Source of the DNA: Auriscalpium vulgare
Lineage: Eukaryota; Basidiomycota; Agaricomycetes; Russulales; Auriscalpiaceae
Assembly: GCA_019915015.1 (NCBI GenBank)
Contig: JAHBBC010000013.1
Span: forward strand, 1,426,001-1,490,000
Direction of reading: 5' to 3'
DNA length: 64,000 bases
Positions 11,461 to 22,709 of the stretch are shown here, piece by piece; the first letter of the stretch is position 1, and each line of letters starts with the position of its first letter. A program made the position numbers and the translations under genes. The notes under the pieces are model-generated. The model was not told the DNA's origin. It saw only the letters and a program-made list of their open reading frames with translations, and made no database searches.

Positions 11461-13394
11461 ATGCAGGCCAATAGTCACGTCACTGACAGCAAGAGGTGAC
11501 TGCATCCCTTTGGATAAGAGACAAGTCTGCTGACAGGCAGCGCAGATCCCAGTGCCAGCACAGCATACTCGAACAACGCGACATCAACACCGCGCACTAC
11601 AGAATCTCTCAACTCGAAGCAGAGGTCCATCTTCCATTCTACAACACTGCACACGCGACCGTCGAAAGCATTGACGACGCAGAACGCGCCCTCGGCGATG
11701 CGCAGGCCGCCCACCGCGCCCGGCTCCAGGCAGAGGACGCACTCGAAAGCGCAACAGAGGAGGTTCGCAATACACACGCTTTCGACGATGAGGCCATGAG
11801 CGCTGCCCGTCGCGCGCTGCGTCTTCAGCGCAACTCCTTTCTCCCCGTCGCACGTCTCCCACCGGAAATCCTCCGGACTATCTTCACTTTCTGCTCGGAC
11901 GTCGACCATCCGAGGATAGAAGGATGGCGCAGTACTTGCTTCGGGTGGCTCACGGTGACACACATCTGCCGGCGCTGGCGGGATGTCGCGCTCGAGCATC
12001 CGGCCCTCTGGGCCCACGTCTATTCCTCCTTGGGCCCCGTCTGGGCAGACGTGTTCGCGGAGCGCGCGCAGAAGATGCCACTCGCCGTCCACTTTCCCCG
12101 AGACCCGCCAGAGTCCCCCTTCCCACCTGATTGGCAAGTCCGATTTCTTGCCAAGAATATGTCGCGCACAGCGTATCTAGATATGGACGACAAGTTTTTG
12201 TCGTACTCGGGGTCGAACGCATTCAGCATGGACGCGCCGCTCCTACACACACTCAAGCTCACGGCCAATTGGATGTCGCTTGAGGACGACTTTCTGGGAT
12301 GGCACGCGCCAGTGTTGCGGGACCTTTACTTCCACTTCTCGACGGCCACTATTGCGATGCCATTGACGTTGTCAGTCTTTGCACGCCTCACCAGCCTACA
12401 CGTCCGCACCACCTACGACCCGGAAGAGTATCCCCTTGAACATCTGCTCGATGACCTGGTTAACGGACTGGAAGGGATGCACGAGCTGGAGCGGCTTACG
12501 GTGGACTTTGTCAACGAGATCGAGAATTTTCTCGCAGCGGAGGAACAGGGTCAAGAGCATCGCAGTGTCGTCGCCCTTGCCAACTTGACGTATCTGGAAG
12601 TCACTGCTTCTCCGCCAGACGCCGTCATGGTCATCTCCCACATCTCGCTGCCGGCCCACGCCGCCGTCTACTACAACCTGAAGTTCTACACAGAATATTT
12701 CTCCTCCACAGGACACCTCCCAGATGACGTCTTTCCCCCCATCCTCGCGTCCGTCCACTGTCACGCCGACTCCGCAGCGCACAGCACCAACGCCATCACC
12801 AGCCTCCACATCAGAACCGTCAAGCTGGGTCGCGAAGCCATCATCACCGCGCGAACGGACGCGACTCATACGCCCGAGCCCGCCTTGACCGTACGGTTCT
12901 TCGATTACACCTGGCCCGCGCCTCTCGTCCTATCCGCGCCCGTCGCCCTGGCTGCCCTGGCATCTGCGCATTTGCGGGAGCTGACGCTCGACTGCGATGT
13001 GCTCACAAGCTGCCCATTGCCGGACATGCCGGCGCTGCGGCACCTCGCGGTGAAGGGCGCAGCAGCGGCCGCGCTCTGCGCGAACTTGGATTGCGTACCG
13101 CCCGTCCTGCCCGCGCTCGCGGTTCTAGAAATCGTGGACGTGGACATCCTGGCCGAGCCGGAGGATGAAGGGATGGAAGGCGAGACGATGTGGCTGCTAC
13201 CGCGGACCTTGGCGGCGCGCGTAGAGGCGGGGTGCCGTCTGGAGGAGCTCGACGTGACGCGGTGCGATGTAGACGCGGCGTGGGCGGTGCGCGCGCAGGA
13301 GATCCTGCTGGGGACGCAGGTGTTGTGGGACGAGGCGCGTGTCGGAGAGTTTGCCGGGTGGGAGGTTCAGCAGGTTAAGGTCGATGCCCCGTGA
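11461..13394 (+). CDS. Long F-box-like protein, 627 aa (copy C)
   Basis: Predicted join(11461..11495,11546..13394). Exon 1 encodes MQANSHVTDSK, followed by a 50-nt intron (GTGACTGC to GCGCAG, branch GCTGAC); the splice restores a frame otherwise open only from a GTG codon. A helical segment (roughly residues 40-110) precedes the F-box motif LPPEILRTIFTFCSD, then ICRRWRDVALEHPALW. The C-terminal half is leucine-rich. It extends about 18 residues past the end of copies B and D (tail ending VQQVKVDAP). Likely SCF substrate adaptor. It lies about 230 bp after copy B in tandem. Confidence 0.82.
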
Positions 13395-13822
13395 GGCTCG
13401 CGCTGTGTTGCTGCTTATCATATAGGCTGGTCGCTTGGATATTGGATATGCGGAGGTAGATTAACGGTAACTGTGCTCTGGTCTAGGGGTACAAGCGCGA
13501 TAGCGAGTAGAAATGAATCATACCAGCCCGGTATTTTACAGTGCAGTGTTCAGGCTTTATGCGCAGAATGCCACCGTGCTGCTCTTAAGTTGATTATCTG
13601 CGGGCTGACAGGCACGATGAGCGGCCAGGCCAGCATTGATGAGCGACTCATAGTCACCTCCTAGTCGTTTGCCCTTGACGAAGGGAACGTTGCGAATTTT
13701 GAGCTTACCAATGCCACCGGTTCAAATGAGATCTTTGCGTCTGCAGAAGTGCTCGAGGGAAGACCGCGGAGCTACGGAAAGGCGGAGGACAGGAGGAGGA
13801 CGGGATGTCGAGCAGGTGTTAC
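13395..13822. other. Spacer between F-box copies C and D
   Basis: No gene is supported. At about 13630-13660 there is a short match to the 3' part of family X (atgagcgactcata context), and at 13690-13820 a match to the region before copy B. Confidence 0.4.
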
Positions 13823-13838
13823 TTATCTTATCTTATCT
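13823..13838 (+). promoter_or_regulatory. Triple TTATC element upstream of F-box copy D
   Basis: Three TTATC pentamers followed by TGCTTGGACACCG, about 98 bp before the ATG, matching the elements before copies B and C. Retained although the downstream gene is frame-broken. Confidence 0.5.
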
Positions 13839-13935
13839 GCTTGGACACCGTTGCCACCGTGCCACTGAGGGCCGCCGCCCATCCTCTTTCCTCTCTCCTC
13901 TACTGCCTCACCGTCCCAAGATGCCCCAAGCTGCT

Positions 13936-15727
13936 ATGAGCCACGACAGCGAGAGGCGATTCCATCTCTCTGGCCAACAGACAACTCTGCTGACAGGCAG
14001 CGCAGGTGCCCATGGCACGACGGACACGCCCAACGACATGACGCGATCTGGATGAACGCCCTGCGCTACAAGATCAGCCAACTCTCCGAAGCCCGGGATC
14101 CCTCGACACTGCCCACCAGACCCTCGACAGCGTCGACGCTGCTGAGCACGCTCTCAGCGCTGCGTACGACGCCCATCTCAACCGGCTTCGGTTAGAGGAA
14201 GACACGATCGCTCTAGCAAGGAAGGCGATGCACATCGCCTACGCTGCTGACACCGAGGCCATGAGCACCGCCCGCCACGGGCTGCGCCAGCAGCACAACG
14301 CCCTCCTCCCCGCCGCGCGTGTTCCGCCCGAGATCCTCCGGACCATTTTCGCTTTCTGCTCGGACATCGACCACCCCGTCGGATGGCTCCCAGTGACGCA
14401 CGTCTGCGCGCGCTGGCGGGACCTCGCGCTCGCTCACAGTGCGGGCCTCTGCGCCCACGTTTCCTCCACAATGGGCCCTGTCTGGGCCGATGTGTTCGTG
14501 GAGCGCGCGCAGAAGATGCCGCTCGTCGTCCACTTCCCCGCCGACCCCGTCCTTCCCTACCAGCCAAGCTGGCAGCTCCGCTTCCTCGCCAAGAACATCC
14601 CGCGCACGGTCTCCCTCGACGTCAACTTGAAGTTCTCGTCGATCGAGGATTCGAGCGCGCTCGGCATGGTCGCGCCGCGCCTCCACACGCTCAAGCTGAC
14701 GGTGTCTGGGCTGCCGCTGCCGACCGACTTTCTCGGCGAATACGCGCCGGTGCTGCGCGCGCTGCACTTTTATACGGACTCGGCTGAGATGAGGTTGTCG
14801 TTGCCGGTCTTTGCGCGCCTGACGATCCTGCACGTGCACAACGTCTACGATCCCGTAGACGATGTGTTTGACGATGTGCTCCAAGAACTGCTCAACGGAC
14901 TACAAGGGATGCGCGAGCTAGAGCGGCTTACGGTGGACTTGGTCAACGAACACGAGGATTCCATCGCAGAGGAGGAGGGGCCAGTCGAAGAGCATCGCAG
15001 CGTCGCTCTTGCAAAACTGGCGTATCTGGAAGACACTGCGTCCCTGCCGGACACCACGAAGCTCATCTCGCATCTCTCGCTGCCGGTCCACTGCTACAAC
15101 CTGAAAATTTCCACGGAACACGTCCCGGACAATACCCTTCGCCTCCTCGCCGCGTCCGTCCACTGCCACGCCGATTCCACAGCGCCGAGCACCAACGCAA
15201 TCGCCAGCCTCGACATTGGCAGCACCAACAAGACAGGCGGCGGCGTCGTCCTCACCGCGCGCACGGATGCGCACACGCACGAGCACGAGCCCACCCTGAC
15301 CGTACGCTTCCTCGAACAACACTGGCCCGGGCCCACCTCCCTGGATGCCCTGGCGTCTGCGCACTTGCGGGAGCTGACGCTCGACGACGAAGTGATCGTG
15401 GACTGCCCATGGCGGAACATGTCCGCCCTGCGGCGCCTCGTGCTGAAGGGCGCGGCGGCGGACTTGCTCGGCGCGGATTTTGACAGGGCGCCGCTCACCC
15501 TGCCCACGCTCGCGGTCCTCGTGCTCGTGGACGTGGACATCCCGGCCGAGCCGGGGAGTGGAAACACGGAAGGCGAGAGCATGTGGCTGCTACCGCGGAC
15601 CTTGGCGGCGCGCGCAGAGGCGGGGTGCCGTCTGGAGGAGCTCGACGTGACGCGGTGCAATGTAGACGCGGCGTGGGCGGTGCACGCGCAGGAGATGCTG
15701 CCGGGGACGCAGGTGCGGGTGGGATGA
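13936..15727 (+). pseudogene. Long F-box-like gene with a frameshift (copy D)
   Basis: Exon 1 (13936..13955, encoding MSHDSE) and the 50-nt intron (13956..14005) are recognisable, but the donor is GC rather than GT. After the intron the frame reads CPWHDGHAQ to YKISQLSEARD, then shifts at about 14090-14110. The long downstream frame to 15727 carries the helical region, the F-box motif VPPEILRTIFAFCSD and a complete leucine-rich C-terminus. The lost frame makes it a likely recent pseudogene, unless the shift is a sequencing error. Translation from an internal ATG (14228) would still give a 499-aa protein containing the F-box. Its 3' end is near-identical to parts of copies B and C. Confidence 0.7.
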
Positions 15728-15973
15728 AGCGAGGACCCGTGCGGCAGCGAGTGGAGGAGAGGGCGGAGGGCGGGTGAGTGAGGCCAGTGACAGGAGGAAG
15801 CCGCGCCGCCGATCTTGTATCTGGCAGAGTATGAATTCGCTGTCTGCGCGAGAGGAACCTGACATGCATAAAAGTCATCTATATCAAGTTATACAGAACA
15901 CTACATGAGGAATTGACACATGGAAGCAGAGTGATACGAAAGTAGGTAATGAACGGAACCATACCAGTTCAAC

Positions 15974-16440
15974 TCACGCGCCAGCACACTTCGCGTTCGG
16001 GTTGAGCAGATGCCTCATCCTCCAGTCCTCCCGGCTGAACGTCTTGACTCTTCTTGCGGCCCGGACGCCCACACGCAATCCTCGCATCGCATATGGCGCT
16101 TCAGACCTGACATGCGGACATTCTCCTGCTCGCAATGGCGTTCCGGGCACCGCAGGCTGTGGGCGCGCTCGGGGTGGGATGAGGAGAGATGGCCCGGCGC
16201 GGGAGGGCTGCGAGAGCGAAGCGGGCATCGGTGGCGCGGAGCTGAAGGGCCTCCGACTCCCGAGTCGACTGTGGGCGGCAGCGGATCCGCGTACGTTGAA
16301 GGATCAATGAGCACGCGCGGGCGCGGAAATATGTCAGATGGTTCTAACTTCTGATGGTGGGATTGTGATGTGACCACTGGCGAGGGCCGCAGCTGTATGC
16401 GGCGCAGTCGGCGGGGGCGCGGGCGATGTTTTATAGGGTA
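15974..16440 (-). pseudogene. Broken C2H2 zinc-finger gene
   Basis: Fragments of the zinc-finger ending seen at 7271-7984 are present in different frames. One frame carries LRCPERHCEQ and GLKRHMRCEDC; another carries KTFSREDWRMRHLL and ends NPNAKCAGA followed by a stop. No splice pair joins them cleanly, so at least one and probably two frameshifts separate the fingers. The upstream Ser/Pro-rich part persists. An unrecognised intron is the alternative. Confidence 0.5.
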
Positions 16441-16468
16441 TTGGCAGTGGCTGCGTGGCGGCAAAGGT

Positions 16469-16860
16469 TTAGCAGGTGCAGGCAGACGGGCCGGAGTCAC
16501 GTCGATGCGCTGGCCAGGAAACCTGGATGTACCGGACGTGCACCGGACGTGCACGGCGGGGTGTTGACGAGGAGGCGACTGCTGGGCTGGCGGTACTCGA
16601 CGTGCGCACCGGACGCGGCGGAAGAGGGGCGCGGGCGGTGGGAGCCCCTGCCCGGCAGACGATGGCACATTCGCGGAGGGTGGCACATGCGATGGTATAC
16701 TTGTGCTGGGAGGAGTGACCGGGATACCCAGTCAATGATAAAGATCTGGATGTCCCTGAGGGGGAGCGATCGTCGGGAGGGGGAGCGCGCGATGCGCAGC
16801 GGTGAAATGGCGAACTCTGCGCGCTGCTCTTGGGCCATCGCCATTTCGCGCAGAGAATGT
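16469..16860 (-). pseudogene. Relic of a short F-box-like gene
   Basis: The - strand reads PLRDIQIFIIDWVSRSLL, matching MANTPLEVQILIIEWVY of the intact short F-box genes. It then changes frame into YTIACATLRECAIVC and again downstream, ending in fragments such as RPVHVRYIQVSWPAH. Two frameshifts and loss of the C-terminal two-thirds make it non-functional. It lies 3' of the intact copy at 17176-18279; the same intact-plus-relic order occurs at 26.5-28.7 kb. Confidence 0.6.
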
Positions 16861-17175
16861 CCTCTGGCGCGCTGGAAAAATGGCGGATTGATTTACTGAC
16901 ATGGATGAGAATACAGATGTCGAATTTGAAGGGGGGAAGAAGGTAGGAAGTACGCCGATGGGGCACATGCTGACTGGGTTTTGACAGGCCGTCTCGCAGA
17001 AATGGGAAGTGGAAGTCGGTATTGGATGGTGCGCGGAGTGCGCTGAACAGTGCATCACGGTACGCGGGGAAAGGGCCATCGGGTGCGATGGTGTGGCAGT
17101 TGCGAGCGGCAGTAGTGGTTTTCATATATGGTTGTAGTCTGTGAAGGAAACCTTCGGAGCGGGGCGCGCCCGATT

Positions 17176-18279
17176 TCAAATCCAATCGACATCCCACTGG
17201 GGGGACTGCAGACTGATCAGCCTTACACAGTACCAGGCACAGCTCATGAGACTCACCGGAAAATCTCGAGGTCCTTGGCGTATTCCAAGTACCACAGCGC
17301 GGTCTTGACAAACCTGTTCCAACGCCTTGATTTGTGCCTCCGTCGCGAGGCGCGTCGTAGTAACGAACTGCAAATTTGCCAAAGAACGCAGCGCCGCGAC
17401 CACGCAATCTATGGGATTATCCGGGGTAGCCGTTTCCCTGTGGTACCCAAGATGGCGGAGTTTCGGCGGGAGTGTGACGTCCTCCTGGGGCAGCTCAGTG
17501 AACACGAGGCTCTCAAGGTCCTCGAGGTGCTCCAGGAACTCTCGTGGCGGGAAGCGGCCCATAACCCGTATGGTATGTAGCCGAGGGAGCACACCTGATG
17601 TACCGAGTTGCTGCCACCTGGTATCGGCCCAATATGGTTCGATCAGCTGGAGGTCCCGGAGCGCAGTGAAATCATTCTCTGGTGACGATAAACAGTTGGC
17701 AGCGCCCGAGCCGTACAAACTCAGCGCCTGCAGTGATCCTGTCCCTGAGATCGAGTGCAGGGCACACTCGTCCATATCAAGCACGCGGAGATTTGGCCAC
17801 GTCCGCAGGAGGAGGGCGGCAAACGAAGGCCGTCCACCTGGATAGAGAAACGTCGGGCGCAGCTGGATTGCACGGAGGCGAGCTTCAAGCGCAGGGTGCA
17901 TGGATTCTGACCTCATAACGTCCACGATATATAGGCCCCGAACCTGCGGGCAAAGCTCGAGGAGAGCGAGCTCGTCTGGAAACTCGGACTCGGTGGTGCA
18001 GCCAAAACCCAATCTTATGGAGATGGAGCAGACGGATGCAGAGAGGTATCGGTTGGTGCGCAGGGTGCGGATGAGTAGTCGGATCGCACGAGATTTATAT
18101 CCGTAGGTCTGTTGGTAATCGGGTACACGGCGGAAGAGGAGGCGCTGCGCGGTGCGAGTCCACCCACGGCAGACGAGGGCACATGCGCAAAGGGTTGCAT
18201 AGTCGACATCCCTCGACTGGGACAGTCGATACACCCATTCTATGATGAGAATGTGCACCTCCAGCGGTGTATTGGCCAT
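17176..18279 (-). CDS. Short F-box-like protein, 367 aa (copy S1)
   Basis: Single-exon gene. I start it at the ATG encoding MANTPLEVHILIIEWVY rather than 21 codons upstream because the paralogue at 26556 has the same MANTPLEV start in its equivalent position. The N-terminus is a degenerate F-box (EVHILIIEWVY, then ATLCACALVCRGW and TAQRLLFRRV), followed by a region of hydrophobic repeats that could form an LRR-like fold. Likely SCF adaptor with unknown substrate. No internal stop is seen. The coding region and about 200 bp of 3' flank are duplicated in inverted orientation at 26.5-27.9 kb. Confidence 0.78.
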   Translation of the reverse strand: MANTPLEVHILIIEWVYRLSQSRDVDYATLCACALVCRGWTRTAQRLLFRRVPDYQQTYGYKSRAIRLLIRTLRTNRYLSASVCSISIRLGFGCTTESEFPDELALLELCPQVRGLYIVDVMRSESMHPALEARLRAIQLRPTFLYPGGRPSFAALLLRTWPNLRVLDMDECALHSISGTGSLQALSLYGSGAANCLSSPENDFTALRDLQLIEPYWADTRWQQLGTSGVLPRLHTIRVMGRFPPREFLEHLEDLESLVFTELPQEDVTLPPKLRHLGYHRETATPDNPIDCVVAALRSLANLQFVTTTRLATEAQIKALEQVCQDRAVVLGIRQGPRDFPVSLMSCAWYCVRLISLQSPQWDVDWI

Positions 18280-18749
18280 GACGCGGCGAACTGACGTCGC
18301 AGCTAAGATGACGAGACCAAGAGATGGGTAGTTTGTACACACCCCGGCACAACGTCACACGGCTCTCCTGCGCTGGATTTTGAAGGTCTAAGCACAGCAT
18401 CAGAGGCATTCAATTGAAGACTATGCGGCTACCACTCACTAATCAGATACTATGCGCAGCTCAGCAGATTCGACAATGTGTCCAAGCGGCGTCAGGTCGA
18501 TCACGTAGGTTCACCCAGGTACCGGTGTGGATAGAGTCTCTCAGACAGGCAGGTTTTGAATGTAAAGGATTGAGCTGATGGGCGGTGATCGGTGAACGTG
18601 CGACGTCGCAGGAGCCAAGGAGCGTGCTCGGAGCACTCGGTCCCACGACCCTGCCAACTTCCAGTGCGCACCACCGACTCCTACCATCCACGCCTCTCAA
18701 ATCCGCCTTCTTCAATGCTCCACGCGAGTCGAAAACGTCTCTACAGAGG

Positions 18750-19960
18750 CAAGATGTGTCTGAAAGCCCAAGCTCAAGAGGATGACGCGTCGCCTGGCGA
18801 CGGCACGAACACGGGCGACAGGCTCTCAGCTGGGAGTCTTGTGCGGCGAAGGAACTAGATCTGGGGAAGCCGCCTGCGGAGGTCGGTAGGATGCACGTCT
18901 CTGACGTCGAGCAGCGCTGCGTTGAGCACGATTGGCAGAGTCCAGGTGCGTCTCGGTACCCTTCTGCTGGCACTGCGAGCTTATACGCGCCATTAGCTGC
19001 TGCAGGAACCGTCCCCCGCCTCCGCAGCCCAACTCCGTCACACTAAGTCCTACAACACAGGGCTCACCAGCTCACACATCAATGAATCATTCCGTCGACG
19101 CAGTCTCCTTGCGCAGCTTCACCGCCGACCTGCTCCCCGAACGCGCACCGCACGACAAGCCGATTTCCTCAGCCTCAATGCCAACAAGGGCGACATGATG
19201 AAGCACATTTTGCGGGGAGAAGTGCGCAGAGGTCCTGTGCTATGCGCTCGCGCATGCCGCTTGGGAGGGCCGCGAAAAAGTGCGTTTATCTTCTCCGTGC
19301 TGGGAGCCATCGTACTGACCGCATGATATAGTCCAAGCTCTCGACTCGCAACGCATCGAGGACTTAGACACGCCCGTCATATATCTCCACGGGAAGGGCG
19401 CAATAGAAGATAACAGGTAAGTTTTCTATTTGCTGTCGCCGTCTAACTTCGACTCAATTGTATCCAATCATTTGACAGACTCACTTCATCCACTGCGAAG
19501 GAGCGAGTGCGAGTTTTCTGCGCACGATGCACGCTTTTCTGCGGTCACTGTCTTCAAGAAGGTGAGCTACATATTCCTTGACGCGCCGCCTTGTTGCGAG
19601 CCCCCCCCCCCCCCCCCCCCCGGCACCTCCTGGCGGCGTCTCGAATGAAATAAATCCTCATAAACCATCTCTCCTCTCTAGATTGCACACCCTCCAATGT
19701 CTGCATCCAGTTTGAGGCGATACGCGCCGATGCGCACAATCGTCTGAGCCGAAGGAATGGGCGCCGATCTCAGCCGATGAGGCGAATGGATGGTCGGGGA
19801 GGCAGCGTAGCGATGGTTAGCTCTGGTTGAACAGGGTAGCGTAGTCGGAGAATGTGAAACCGGACGGCATGGTGCGTATGAGTCGCTCGTCAATTCTGAC
19901 CTCGCTGACCATAGCGTTCTGTTAGCAACCAATGTCCCGGAGCACGGAGGCTACCCTCTG
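18750..19960 (+). pseudogene. Family X relic, copy 2
   Basis: Same exon-like blocks as the 3.1-4.3 kb copy on the opposite strand: MHVSDVEQR with a GTGCGT donor at about 18950, a block ending HAAWEGREK with donor GTGCGT, then QRIEDLDTPVIYLHGKG with donor GTAAGT, then STAKERVRVFCARC with donor GTGAGC. Branch points and acceptors are well formed and the last three blocks join in phase. The first half has stops in the frame that would connect it, so the copy appears broken. A homopolymeric run of about 21 C lies in the last intron-like segment. Confidence 0.45.
19600..19621. repeat. Homopolymeric C run of about 21 bases
   Basis: An unbroken run of C in the intron-like segment of family X copy 2. 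The other copies lack it. The exact length may be unreliable in an assembly. Confidence 0.85.
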
Positions 19961-20134
19961 CGGCGGGGCTTATGCGTATGGTTGACAATCCTCCGAGGAG
20001 AGCTACGCGGAACATGATGCACGCATGTGTTTGCGTTCGATTGTATTCGTCGTACCTAATTGAGGCTAATATGGAGCACTTGAAAGAGGCGTAGCTGTGA
20101 TGGAAGACATGATTCCCACTGTGAGGCGTATCTC

Positions 20135-22050
20135 TCACTCGCTGTCGGCCTTCTCCTTTCCTCCTCCTCGCCCTCTTACGCGCGTCCTTATCCCACTCCT
20201 GAGCAGCTGCTTCGTCGCGCGCACAACCCATCTCTCTTCCCCAGTGCACTGCGTCAAATCGTGCACCTCCAGTGGACACCCCGCCTCTGCGCGCGCCGCC
20301 AAGATCCGCGGCAGCTTTCGTATCGCATGGCTCTGCGGCGCGCCTTCCCCAGCCTTCGCCGAGATGCGCACGTCCACGAACACAAGGACCGCGAGCGCAG
20401 GCCGGACGCGTGGCGCGCGGTGCAGGCTCGCGCAGACGGACACGGCCGCCGCGCTTGTCACCACGAGGCGCCGCAGCGCGGGCAGGTCCGGCCATGGGCG
20501 GTTTTCGAGCACATCGCCTTCCAGCGTCAACTCCCTCAAGTGCGCAGATGCCAGGGCATTCAGGGCGACGCGCGCAGGCCAGGCGTCTTCCAGGAAGCCT
20601 ACGGTTAGGGTGGGCGCGTGCGCATCCCGGTCCGTTCGCGCGGTGACGACGGCTCCGCGACCCAGGTTGACGATGCCCATGTGCAAGCTGGTGATGGCGT
20701 TGGAGCACTGCGCTGCGGAATCAGCGTTGCAGTGAACGGACGCAAGGATGAGGGGAAATGCGCCGTGGTCCAGGAGGTGGCCTCTAGAGAGACTCAGGTT
20801 GTAGCTGGCGACGGCCGCGGCCGGCAGCGAGAGGTGGGAGATGAGCATCGTGGCGTCTGGCAGGGAAGCAGTGAGTTCCAAATGCGCCAACTTCGCAAGG
20901 GCGACACTGCGATGCTGTTGGACCGGTTCGTCTACTGCGAGGACAAACTCGTTCTCGTTGGCAAAGTCTACCGTAAGACGCTCCAGCTCGCGCATATTCT
21001 CCAGTCCGCGGAGCAGTTCATTGAGCATTTCGTCAAAAGAATAGTCATCTGGGTCGTAGACGCTGTGGATGTGTAGGCTAGTGAGGCGTGCAAAGATCAT
21101 CAACGTCAATGGCGTGACAGTGGGGTTTGTCGAGAAGTGAAGGTCGCGCAGTGCCGGCGCGTGCCCTCGCAGAAAGTTATCTTCCTGAAGCGACATCCAA
21201 CCAGAGACCGTCAGTCTGCTTGTGTGTAAGAGCGGCGCGTCCGTGCTGAATGCACTTGAATCTGAGTAAGACGAAAACTTGACATCCACATCTAGATAGC
21301 CTGTGCGCACGATATTCTTGGCCAGAAACCGGAGTTGCCAGTCAGGGGGGTAGGTGGACTTTGAAGTTGACACGATGCGGGGACGGGACGGGGAAACTTG
21401 ACGACAAGAGGCATCTTCTGCGCACGCTCCGCGAACGCGTTTGCCCAGGTGGGCCCGAATAAAGAGGAGACGTGTGTCCAGAGGCCCGGATGCTCGAGCG
21501 CGACACCCCGCCAGCGCCGGCAGATATGCGTCACTGCGAGCCACCCAATGAAAATCCTAGGCCATCGTTTTGGCCGCGGATGGTCAACCTCTGACCAGAA
21601 AGTGAAGATAGTCCGGAGGACTTCGGGTGGGAGACGTGCGACAGGGAGAAAGGAGTTGCGCTGCTCACGCAGCTCGCGTCGGGCGGCCCTCATGGCCTCC
21701 ATATCAACAGCGTATGCATTGCGAACCGTCTCTAATGCTTGAACGATTGCCTTTTCCTCTACCTCGAGCCGTGCGCGGTGGGCAGCTTGTGCATCGCCGA
21801 GGGTGCGCTCTGCGCTGCTCTGCGGTGTCGGCGCCTTCAAAGGTGGCAGGCGTGGTGTCGGCGAATGGAAGATGAGCTCCCGCTTCGAGCCGGGAGATCC
21901 TGTAGCGCGCGGCACTCGCCCAGATGGTGTCGTGTTCTTCAGGTTCGAGTCTGTCGTGCCACTGGCACCTGCTCTGCCTGTCAGCAGACCTGTCTGCCGG
22001 CCAAATGAATGTAATCACCTCTTGCAGACGAGGCTACTAGGAGTTTGCAT
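20135..22050 (-). pseudogene. Long F-box-like gene with two frameshifts (copy E)
   Basis: Exon 1 (22019..22050, MQTPSSLVCK) and the 50-nt intron (21969..22018, branch GCTGAC) are intact and lead in phase into CQWHDRLEPEEHDTIW. A 10-bp duplication (cagcgcagag) at about 21820 shifts the frame before the helical region. The F-box motif LPPEVLRTIFTFWSE lies in the second frame. A second shift near 21370-21400 moves the leucine-rich part into a third frame that stays open to 20135. It is therefore a pseudogene still close to its paralogues. It converges on family X copy 2, as copy A converges on family X copy 1. Confidence 0.75.
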
Positions 22051-22709
22051 TCAAGTCAGCGCATTGGGGACGGCGAGGAAGTCGTTAGGGGATTTGGAGA
22101 GATGCGCGGGGCGGCGGAGTTTTGTGTTCAATTCCCGTGACTCTGACTCGGAGCCGCTTGTCCTGTGCGGCTCCGCGCTCTTTGCTGTGACCCTGCGCTC
22201 ACGAAGACGTCGGGAAGACAGGATGAAGGCGCCTCGATGATATTTAGCATAGGTCGTCGATCGTCATGTCCGTCGGGGCGTCTTGCCCCTGTTTCTCGAC
22301 CTATGCTGTGCTGCGTATATACCACCGACCAGCGACGTCGTTTAGAAGACCTCGTCCCATTGTCCTGGATCTTTCCAACACGTACAGGTTGGCCAGTCGT
22401 CATATCTAGCGCGCCAGGAATAGCATCCATCGCTCGTTCCATGCGAAAAGGAAGATGAGAGCGAATCGTGACGAAGGACCTGGGCGGGGACAGCGAGGAC
22501 GCGGGAGGCCTGCTGGGGACATGGGTAACTCTGTGCGCCAAGAGGATGACAGCTCCATCGGGCAACCGCCAACGATTCTATGTTACGCGTGCCGAAACAA
22601 GAAAGCAGTCGTGTGGATGGAAGACGGTAAGGAAGTCCAACTTCGAGGCCTGGGCAGCTTGCGCCACCTCAAATCCAGTCGATATCTTGAGGTCGCTGTG
22701 GGCCGCATG
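22051..22709. other. Intergenic stretch upstream of F-box copy E
   Basis: No gene is supported. It lies between the 5' end of copy E (-) and the 3' end of the next short F-box gene (-). Unlike copies B-D, no triple TTATC element is seen. Confidence 0.45.
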
